Part shown: positions 9,946 to 17,358 of the stretch, in pieces | How positions within the stretch are numbered: position 1 is the first letter of the stretch | Layout: every line of letters starts with the position of its first letter | NCBI GenBank assembly: GCA_945487905.1 | Contig: CALYTW010000008.1 | Span: 1 to 36,925 of the forward strand | Origin: an uncultured cyanobacterium | GTDB taxonomy: Bacteria; Cyanobacteriota; Vampirovibrionia; Gastranaerophilales; Gastranaerophilaceae | Direction of reading: 5' to 3' | Length of the DNA stretch: 36,925 nucleotides | The notes under the pieces: generated by a model | The model's database searches: none | What the model saw: only the letters and a program-made list of their open reading frames with translations | Told to the model about the DNA's origin: nothing | Position numbers and translations under genes: made by a program

Positions 9946-10434
9946 ATGGAAATGTTAACTGAATATTTAGCAAAAGGCTTTATGGTAATGCTTTCAATCT
10001 CAATGCCGTGTGTATTAACAGCTGCGGCAATAGGTTTGGTTGTTGGTATTTTGCAAGCTGTTACACAGGTACAAGAGCAAACGATTGCGGCAGCACCTAA
10101 AATCTTTGCGGTATTTTTGGTAATCATTATCGGCGGTTTCGGATTCATAAAACTTTTAACGAACTTATTTCAAGAAGGTACAGCACTTGCTTTTAACGGT
10201 ATTTCAAAAAGTGAAAATTATGTGCTTCCTGCTGATTATTATAAATACACAAAACCTTTTGATAATGAAATGAAGGCGGATAAGATGAACATGCCCGGAG
10301 CAAAAGAAATTATGCGTAATCCGGGGAAAGTTCCTTATATAGACAAACAGCAAAAGCTAAGATACGATACAGCACCTCGGACTCCGATGCCGAAACCGAA
10401 CTTTGTTGAAACAAATAAAATCATAGGACGATAA
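9946..10434 (+). CDS. fliQ: FliQ with ~75-residue C-terminal extension
   Basis: PCVLTAAAIGLVVGILQAVTQVQEQTIAAAPKIFAVFLVIIIGG is FliQ core; followed by non-canonical tail. Confidence 0.9.
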   Translation: MEMLTEYLAKGFMVMLSISMPCVLTAAAIGLVVGILQAVTQVQEQTIAAAPKIFAVFLVIIIGGFGFIKLLTNLFQEGTALAFNGISKSENYVLPADYYKYTKPFDNEMKADKMNMPGAKEIMRNPGKVPYIDKQQKLRYDTAPRTPMPKPNFVETNKIIGR

Positions 10435-10452
10435 GTAATATAAGTAACTTAT

Positions 10453-10827
10453 ATGATTAAAAAACTCTTACCATTAATTTTAATACCACTAACAACACTT
10501 TCCGCTCAGGCATACGAAGATTGTGTTATTATGTCTGACGGAAAACTCACGGATATTAATATAGAGGACAACACACTTATTGACGTATATCCGCTTGTTA
10601 CCGTAGCTAATGATAAAAAAACGCTGATAGTACACCCTTTAAAACATGGAAATACAAGGTTTTGTTTGCTGAAAAATAATAAACAGCTTGCTTTATTTGA
10701 AGTGTATGTTGGCGAACTTGAAACAAAAGTTAATGCACCTGGTGGTTTTGAAGTGTTAACAATTGACCCCCCGACGGATGATTTTGAATTTACGCTTGAT
10801 GAACCTCCCTTAATCGAGAATAAATAA
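10453..10827 (+). CDS. small secreted protein resembling secretin/pilus-formation N-terminal domain
   Basis: Signal peptide MIKKLLPLILIPLTTLSAQA; DINIEDNTLIDVYPLVTVANDKKTLIVHPLKHGNTRFCLLKNNKQLALFEVYV resembles CpaC/RcpA-type N-domain; stop abuts fliR ATG. Confidence 0.6.
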   Translation: MIKKLLPLILIPLTTLSAQAYEDCVIMSDGKLTDINIEDNTLIDVYPLVTVANDKKTLIVHPLKHGNTRFCLLKNNKQLALFEVYVGELETKVNAPGGFEVLTIDPPTDDFEFTLDEPPLIENK

Positions 10828-11607
10828 ATGGACGAACTTATTAGACAAATTGCAATATTATTTCCTGAATTTGAACGCTATTTTTCTGCGGGATTCATTG
10901 TCTTTGCACGTTTAATAGGTTTTATAAGATTTGCTCCGGTTTTTAACAGAAAAGAAATAAATACAACGGTAAAACTTGCGCTTGCACTTATACTTACTTT
11001 AATGATAACCCCGCTTGTAAACCCCGGAGTGCCTCCAAAGGAGGTTTCTCCTATCCTGCTTTGGATTTTGAATTTTGCCGTTGGTGCAATAATAGGCTAT
11101 ATTGCTCAAATTATCGTTCTTGCTATTGAAGCAGGCGGAGATATGATTAATACTCAAATGGGGCTTTCTTCTGCAATGGTTATGGATCCTTCAACTAACT
11201 CACAAACATCTATATTAAGCAGAATGATTACACTTTTGGGGCTTTGTATATTTATGCAGATCGGAGGCTTTTACTGGCTTTTTAATGCTTTTATGCGAAG
11301 CTTTACTATTTTCCCCATTTATGCGGTGCAAATTCCGCTTGAACAAATAATAAACCTTGACTATTTGGTTAGAACCACATCTAATGTTTTATATATGGGT
11401 TTACAAATTGCCTCTCCTGTTTTACTTGCAACATTAGGTCAGGATATAATCTTAGGTGTAATCTCAAAAACAGCTCCACAGGTTAACGTCTTTCAACTGA
11501 GTTTCCTTTTTAAACCGGTATTCGGAGCTGCAATCATGATATGGATTTTACCTATGCTTATAGGGGTTATCTCCGACTTTTTCGTTTCATTTTCGTCGAT
11601 ATATTAA
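10828..11607 (+). CDS. fliR: flagellar/type III export protein FliR
   Basis: FARLIGFIRFAPVFNRKEI, GGDMINTQMGLSSAMVMDPSTN, LGVISKTAPQVNVFQLSF. Confidence 0.93.
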   Translation: MDELIRQIAILFPEFERYFSAGFIVFARLIGFIRFAPVFNRKEINTTVKLALALILTLMITPLVNPGVPPKEVSPILLWILNFAVGAIIGYIAQIIVLAIEAGGDMINTQMGLSSAMVMDPSTNSQTSILSRMITLLGLCIFMQIGGFYWLFNAFMRSFTIFPIYAVQIPLEQIINLDYLVRTTSNVLYMGLQIASPVLLATLGQDIILGVISKTAPQVNVFQLSFLFKPVFGAAIMIWILPMLIGVISDFFVSFSSIY

Positions 11608-11664
11608 TATTGCCAGTGATATTTCGATATGATATAATGCATTCATAATGAAAGGGAGTTGAAT

Positions 11665-12399
11665 ATGAAAAAATTAGGATTTACTTTGGCAGAAGTTCTG
11701 ATTGCCTTGGGTATAATAGGTGTAATTTCTGCATTGTCTCTGCCTACATTTATGTCAGGAGTTCACAATAAAACACATGCAGCAAAACTTGCTGCAGCAG
11801 TTTCGGAATATGAAAATATATTTGGGATGATGCTTTCAAGAGAAAATATGGTTGATTTGGAAGATACGGAATTAGGTACAGCTATTTCTTCAAGCAATGC
11901 CTCCGGAATAAATCAAGCTTATGCCAAATATTCTAAAATTTCTTCTAATTCAACATCTTTTTCCGGCCTGGGATATACCGGAAAAGGAGTGATGAAGAAT
12001 ATCCAAGGAAGTGCCGTAACTGATTTTTCGTTTATTTCTGCAATAAAATCGAATTCCGGAGCAGTAATCTTCTTTACCGGCGGAGCCGATAATTCACAAA
12101 CTGAAGCTCAAGCAGTAGCTGTTGGTGCAGGTGCTAACACAAAAACCTCAGGAATATATATCGATGTAAACGGAGCAGAATCTCCAAATCAGTATGGCAG
12201 AGATGTCTTTGCGTTTGTACTCGGCGGTAACGGAGTGCTTTATCCTTATGGTTCTTTAACTGCAAGCTTTTTGAATAAAGTCTCCAACAATCCTGTATGG
12301 ACAGGAACTGATTCTACCTACGGATGCAAGTCAGGCACATATAACGGTCTCGGATGTACATCAAGACTTATTGAAGAAAATTACGTAATGAAATACTGA
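11665..12399 (+). CDS. prepilin-like / type II pseudopilin protein
   Basis: MKKLGFTLAEVLIALGIIGVISALSLPTF prepilin N-terminus; ATG 11665 preceded by aaagggag (track starts at upstream TTG 11659). Confidence 0.92.
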   Translation: MKKLGFTLAEVLIALGIIGVISALSLPTFMSGVHNKTHAAKLAAAVSEYENIFGMMLSRENMVDLEDTELGTAISSSNASGINQAYAKYSKISSNSTSFSGLGYTGKGVMKNIQGSAVTDFSFISAIKSNSGAVIFFTGGADNSQTEAQAVAVGAGANTKTSGIYIDVNGAESPNQYGRDVFAFVLGGNGVLYPYGSLTASFLNKVSNNPVWTGTDSTYGCKSGTYNGLGCTSRLIEENYVMKY

Positions 12400-12509
12400 T
12401 TTAATGACTTATTTAATTTTTTCCAATTTCCACTAAACGAAGGGTTGATTTTTGCTAAAATATTATTAAACTATGGGTAGCGCAAATTATAACCATAAGG
12501 AGGTTTGTT

Positions 12510-13049
12510 ATGGGCAAAAGATTAGACGGTACCTCAATGTTCAGCGGAATAAACGCAGGTTTTACAAATGCATTTGCACAGCTGTCAAGCCAATACAGCG
12601 ACGGATTGACTTTGGAAAGCCTTACGAACGCACTTTCAAGCACGGATTTTATTAAAAACGGCGGTAATACAACATTTGCTTCTTATATGACAACTAATTT
12701 TAATTCGATAGACACCGACAAAGACGGAATAATATCAGCCTCAGAAATTCAGGATTTAATGGGAAGAATGGCGACACAAGGTCTTACAAGAGAACAAATT
12801 ATGGCTCTTGCAGGCAGTTCAGGAATGACATCTTTGCAGGAAACTGTGCTTTCGCATTTTGATGACATAGACAAAAACCATGACGGAAAAGTTACTAATC
12901 AGGAAATTCAAGCCTACGGGACAGAATCAGATGTGGAAAAACAAAAAATCGCCGACAGAAATCGTATAGTGAACAACATGTCAATGTTTTATGACAACGA
13001 AACCAACTATGAAGGAAGTTTGTTAGATTACAGGTACATGGACGATTAA
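12510..13049 (+). CDS. EF-hand domain protein
   Basis: Two EF-hand loops DTDKDGIISASE and DKNHDGKVTNQE; SD aaggagg upstream. Confidence 0.88.
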   Translation: MGKRLDGTSMFSGINAGFTNAFAQLSSQYSDGLTLESLTNALSSTDFIKNGGNTTFASYMTTNFNSIDTDKDGIISASEIQDLMGRMATQGLTREQIMALAGSSGMTSLQETVLSHFDDIDKNHDGKVTNQEIQAYGTESDVEKQKIADRNRIVNNMSMFYDNETNYEGSLLDYRYMDD

Positions 13050-13092
13050 TCATGATTGGTTATGAATAATAATGAATTTTATTAACCTGCCC

Positions 13093-14436
13093 CTATCTGC
13101 ATTTACCACTGAGGAGTTTCGCAAGGTATTGGAAAAATATGACAATATCCCAAATCAAGGTGCGGTGCTTTACATAATACAAATCGTATCTGAGTCTTTC
13201 CTCTGGAATCGGGTCGTTTACATTAACCTGCTGCCAGCCTGTCCAACCGGGGCGAACCCAGTTACGACATTCCCAGTATGAAATATTATCCCTGTTTTCA
13301 TCATACACATCTTCTCTGACAGGTCGAGGCCCTATTAAACTCATTTCGCCCTTTAATATATTTAACATTTGAGGAATATCATCTACATGGAACTTGCGAA
13401 TCCATTTGCAGAAGGTCATTACACGCTTATCATCGTGTCCGACCTCAACCAAATCATCATCAAAACTTTCATCAACTTTATCTTGATACATGGTTCTGAA
13501 TTTTACCATCTTAAACGGCTTGCCAAATTTTCCTATTCTTGTCTGCGTATAAAATACAGGCCCAAAATCGGATATTTTTATTCCTAACATTGCAATTAGC
13601 GTAATAGGAAGCGTTAAAATCAAAATCGAAAGAGCCGCAAGTTTATCCAAAATTCGCTTTATATGAGAATACATAATATGTTTTGGTTTTACATAATCGT
13701 AGAAAAGCCAGTTTACAGACATTTTTGAAATAAAAAGTTTTTTTGCAATATGTGCGTAAAAAGTAGGCATTCTCCAGACCTTGACTCCTAAAGGAATTCC
13801 TTTTGCCAAATCCGTAAGTATATTAGAGTCCATGCGTGATTTGACTGCAATAATTACAATGTCAACATTGTTGTCTTTTATTACAGCTTCGGAATCATAA
13901 GTTAAGCCTAAAATAGGAATCGTTGAATCTTCCTCCTCAATCGTGTTCATATTATCATCAAGAAAACCTACAACCTTCATACCCAGCTCCGGTCTGGATT
14001 GAATTTCTTCAGCTATAAATTTTCCGTCCTGACCGGCACCGACAATCAAAATGTTTTTTACAGGCTTAACAAATCTCTTATAAAGTGCATAAACCGTTCT
14101 TGACAGCAGAATCGCAATAAAAATCAGTCCTATATCATATAATAAAAGCACCGCAGCATAACCGTGCAAAATAGGAATCATAAACACTCCTGACAAAAAA
14201 CAGGCAATAACAATTCCTTCAAATAATTTATAAATATCCTTAAACCCGTATATCCTCGGCTGATAAAATCCCTTTGCGTTAAGCATAATAAGCATAACAG
14301 CCGTCATAATAAATATAATTGCAAGCAGACTTTTTGGTGTAGGTGCAATAATAGCAAAACTTATGTAAGCAACAAACGCAGTTACAAAAGCATCTATCGC
14401 AGAAAATACGTAAACAGATTTAGATAATACAGACAT
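13093..14436 (-). CDS. polyprenyl-phosphate sugar phosphotransferase (WbaP/WcaJ family)
   Basis: N-terminal TMs, CoA-binding-like ILIVGAGQDGKFIAEEI, KRILDKLAALSILILTLPITLIAMLGIKISDFGPVFYTQTRIGKFGKPFKMVKFRTM, LIGPRPVREDV. Confidence 0.95.
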   Translation of the reverse strand: MSVLSKSVYVFSAIDAFVTAFVAYISFAIIAPTPKSLLAIIFIMTAVMLIMLNAKGFYQPRIYGFKDIYKLFEGIVIACFLSGVFMIPILHGYAAVLLLYDIGLIFIAILLSRTVYALYKRFVKPVKNILIVGAGQDGKFIAEEIQSRPELGMKVVGFLDDNMNTIEEEDSTIPILGLTYDSEAVIKDNNVDIVIIAVKSRMDSNILTDLAKGIPLGVKVWRMPTFYAHIAKKLFISKMSVNWLFYDYVKPKHIMYSHIKRILDKLAALSILILTLPITLIAMLGIKISDFGPVFYTQTRIGKFGKPFKMVKFRTMYQDKVDESFDDDLVEVGHDDKRVMTFCKWIRKFHVDDIPQMLNILKGEMSLIGPRPVREDVYDENRDNISYWECRNWVRPGWTGWQQVNVNDPIPEERLRYDLYYVKHRTLIWDIVIFFQYLAKLLSGKCR

Positions 14437-14497
14437 ATACTCTCCTAATTTTCTTATTTATTATAACACATAAGGGGCGAATTAGGAATATTATAAA

Positions 14498-15460
14498 TTA
14501 CTGTTTTGGTTTTTGATAAAAATTCATGTATCCAGGATTACAAAGTTTCTCATAAACACACTGATCATCAGAAATAATAGGGTTTTTCTTAAAACGCAGA
14601 GAACAGAGTGTTTTTACCATTTCGTTAGGTTTTGTCAAAAGTCCTAGCTTCCAGAATTTAATTTTATCTTCACTTGTAACATTCGGGATTGCCGATTTAA
14701 GCATCTCATCGCTTACAAATTCGGTAAAATGTACATCTCTGTCTCCGACTATCACTTGACTTCCCGGACGCAGATTTTTATCTAAAAGTTCGGCTACAAG
14801 TCTTTGTTCATGACTTGGTAAATATATTGCCACATTCTCGCATGACACAAATCTATACTTGTCTTGATTCATTTTTTGCAGTTCTGTTAATAAATCGCTT
14901 TGATAAAAATCTATTTTTCCCAACCATTCCGGATTATATTGAAAAGAAGTCATATATTTTGTATTTAAAGAATCTTCCATAAATTTGATATCGTTGTTTA
15001 GAACATCCAATAAGGGCATTTCTTTTATAAAGAACTCCTTAAATAAATTAGGGTGCATACTATGCAAATTTACAATTTCTCTGTTTGAGACATTTATTCT
15101 GCCGTTTTTTGCAAGATTAACCATATCTGCATTCATATCAAAAGCTCTTATTTTAGGCAACTCCTCCAAACTCTTGCCGAGTTCTTTATATCGTTTTATA
15201 AACCCCATTTGAAATTCCAAAGCTTTTGTTCCGTCAGAGCATCCGCAAACTAATATTTCCAATGGAGCATCTCCCCTTGCCTGAAGCTTAATTGCCTTAT
15301 CCACAAGTCTGTCCATGTCATAGAAATATCTGCCAAAATAAGTAAAATTCCCTCGAAGCTCCGGCCTGAGTTTAGATGTTGCCAGTCCTGTCGCAATAGA
15401 GCCAAACGCAGGTTTAGTATAATTTGCTTTAGTTTGAATGTAAATTGGAGATATTTCCAT
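14498..15460 (-). CDS. CheR-like SAM-dependent methyltransferase domain protein
   Basis: EILVCGCSDGTKALEFQM..., IRAFDMNADMVNLAKNGRI, KIDFYQSDLL, YRFVSCENVAIYLPSHEQ, architecture of CheR; MEISPIY start at 15460 preferred over track start 15526. Confidence 0.75.
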   Translation of the reverse strand: MEISPIYIQTKANYTKPAFGSIATGLATSKLRPELRGNFTYFGRYFYDMDRLVDKAIKLQARGDAPLEILVCGCSDGTKALEFQMGFIKRYKELGKSLEELPKIRAFDMNADMVNLAKNGRINVSNREIVNLHSMHPNLFKEFFIKEMPLLDVLNNDIKFMEDSLNTKYMTSFQYNPEWLGKIDFYQSDLLTELQKMNQDKYRFVSCENVAIYLPSHEQRLVAELLDKNLRPGSQVIVGDRDVHFTEFVSDEMLKSAIPNVTSEDKIKFWKLGLLTKPNEMVKTLCSLRFKKNPIISDDQCVYEKLCNPGYMNFYQKPKQ

Positions 15461-15762
15461 ATATATAATAAAACACCTCTTTGTAAAAATTGACATTTTG
15501 AATCTGCGGAAAAATCGAAAAATCATTCAAAATCACTAATATTAAGCAAAACTTGCGTTAATATTTCTTAATATTTAGAATTTGCGGAAAAAGTCGAGGG
15601 GCAAATGTAAAACAGATTGTACTTAATACTACAAGTTTGGAAGTAAATAGGAAAACAATTTTTCGAACTTGCTTGGTTATCGGCATGAAATTTGCCTATG
15701 TGTTTTTCTTCGCAAAAGCAGTTCTCACTGTCTTGGATTTGCTTTACTAGAAACCGTTCCCC

Positions 15763-15802
15763 AGAGTTTGCAGGAAAAACTCTAGTTTTTCCTGCAAACT
15801 CT
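15763..15802. repeat. 19-bp perfect inverted repeat with 2-nt spacer
   Basis: AGAGTTTGCAGGAAAAACT-CT-AGTTTTTCCTGCAAACTCT. Confidence 0.9.
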
Positions 15803-15824
15803 TAATGTACCAATTCCAAAACTC

Positions 15825-15852
15825 TTGACAATAAAGATTGATTTGTTAAGAT
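15825..15852 (+). promoter_or_regulatory. sigma70-type promoter for tRNA-Glu (and possibly map)
   Basis: TTGACA (15825-15830), 16-nt spacer, TAAGAT (15847-15852), 17 nt before tRNA 5' end. Confidence 0.6.
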
Positions 15853-15869
15853 AGAGTTTGTCGAGTCAA

Positions 15870-15942
15870 GCCCCCATCGTCTAGAGGCCTAGGACAACAC
15901 CCTTTCACGGTGTAGACAGCGATTCGAATTCGCTTGGGGGTA
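15870..15942 (+). tRNA. tRNA-Glu (anticodon TTC), cyanobacterial/plastid type
   Basis: GCCCCCATCGTCTAGAGGCCTAGGACAACACCCTTTCACGGTGTAGACAGCGATTCGAATTCGCTTGGGGGTA; no encoded CCA. Confidence 0.96.
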
Positions 15943-15996
15943 ATTTATAAGAATTTAAAGAGCCATCTAGGCTCTGTTTTGATTTTTAGGGTGTTT

Positions 15997-16749
15997 ATGA
16001 TTAACAGAAAATCTCGTGATGAAATAAAAAGAATGCGCCACGCAGGACATATAGTGGCTCTGGTTCACAAAAAGATGAGAGAAGTTGTTGAACCCGGAAT
16101 TTCTACAAAAGAACTGGATGCAATTGCTATGAGCGTAATTAAGGAAAACAAAGCTATTCCAACATTTCTCGGTTACAACGGTTTTCCTGCAAGCATCTGT
16201 GCTTCAATAAACGAAAAAGTCGTTCACGGGATTCCTAACGAAAAAGAAATCCTCAAAGAAGGCGATATTATTGCAATTGATGTTGGTGCAACTTATGGCG
16301 GTATGGTAGGGGACAGCGCATGGTCTTATGCGGTAGGTAAAATCTCCGAAGAAAAACAACGCCTGATGAAAGCTACGGAAGAAGCTCTTTTTGCAGGTAT
16401 TTCCAAAATGAGAGCAGGAAATGTTCTCGATGATATTTCCGGTGCAATAGAAGATGTAGCAAACTCTTATAAAATGGGTATTGTTCGTCAATACGGCGGA
16501 CACGGAGTCGGGCATATTATGCATGAAGACCCGTTTTTATTCAATTACAGGGTCGGAGATAAAACGCTTATAAAATCCGGTTATGTTATCGCAATTGAAC
16601 CCATGCTAAATCTTGGCGGAGATGATGTTTTTGTTGAAGATGATAATTGGGGCGTAATAACAAAAGACAGGATGCCTTCCGCACACTTTGAACATACCGT
16701 TCTTGCAACTGAAGATGAGCCGATTCTTATGACAACACTAATGGAATAA
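15997..16749 (+). CDS. map: type I methionine aminopeptidase
   Basis: EGDIIAIDVGATYGGMVGDSAWSY, GGHGVGHIMHEDPF, IAIEPMLNLGG; ATG 15997 preferred because track start lies inside tRNA-Glu. Confidence 0.95.
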   Translation: MINRKSRDEIKRMRHAGHIVALVHKKMREVVEPGISTKELDAIAMSVIKENKAIPTFLGYNGFPASICASINEKVVHGIPNEKEILKEGDIIAIDVGATYGGMVGDSAWSYAVGKISEEKQRLMKATEEALFAGISKMRAGNVLDDISGAIEDVANSYKMGIVRQYGGHGVGHIMHEDPFLFNYRVGDKTLIKSGYVIAIEPMLNLGGDDVFVEDDNWGVITKDRMPSAHFEHTVLATEDEPILMTTLME

Positions 16750-16921
16750 TCGGCAATTAACAAATTTTTCCGCATCCTCTATTTATTAAGTTTTATTAAT
16801 CAAAAAATCCTAACAAAGTTTTAGAAATCAAGCTATCAAACGATTTTTACCCACTTTACAAAAAATTTTTTTAGGTATACAATTGTAAATAATTGTTGAT
16901 ATCTTAATCACAGAGGTAAAG

Positions 16922-17164
16922 ATGGATCAAATTATAAAAGTAGCATGGGAATTAAACGAAAAAACGGATAACAGGTATAAGCTGGTATACGAAATCGCTG
17001 AGCTGGCTAAAAAGCTAGTTGATGAAACACAAATGAAAAAGGCCCGAGATGAGTTCGGATTCGAAGAAGTTGTTCAGGATGGTTCTTATAAAAAAGAAAA
17101 TTCCGTAGAACACGCTATTATGGTGAAAGCTTCTGAATCTGACGATACTGAGTTGGTAGGTTAG
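16922..17164 (+). CDS. candidate RNA polymerase omega subunit
   Basis: 80 aa; NRYKLVYEIAELAKKLVDE...ENSVEHAIMVKAS resembles omega NRYxLVxxAAxRARxL...KPVxxAxxEI pattern; SD agagg upstream. Confidence 0.45.
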   Translation: MDQIIKVAWELNEKTDNRYKLVYEIAELAKKLVDETQMKKARDEFGFEEVVQDGSYKKENSVEHAIMVKASESDDTELVG

Positions 17165-17177
17165 ATTTAAGTTTTGT

Positions 17178-17217
17178 TTTAAAAGAAGCTTCTCCGATAT
17201 CGAGAGGCTTCTTTTTT
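17178..17217 (+). terminator. Rho-independent terminator
   Basis: aaaagaagcttctccgatatcgagaggcttctttttt; outer stem AAAAGAAGC/GCTTCTTTT. Confidence 0.8.
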
Positions 17218-17303
17218 GTAATGATAGGCTGGTTATTGTAAATCTTTTGTTACAAATTGGCAATTTTATTTTTTTATAGATTTAAAAAGGAAGGAAGGTC
17301 GAA

Positions 17304-17357
17304 ATGATAAATAATAAATATAGTAAAAAGCTCATGAATTTACGGTGGGGGTTGTAG
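17304..17357 (+). CDS. possible 17-aa leader ORF MINNKYSKKLMNLRWGL
   Basis: Strong SD (aaggaaggaagg), stop TAG 1 nt before ATG of 17359. Confidence 0.3.
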   Translation: MINNKYSKKLMNLRWGL

Positions 17358-17358
17358 T

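Noticed and set aside
15934-15996. Upstream start of map ORF
   Set aside because: Begins inside the 3' end of tRNA-Glu; ATG 15997 gives the normal MetAP N-terminus
16204-16775. Minus-strand ORFs opposite map
   Set aside because: Antisense to a conserved enzyme, no recognisable family
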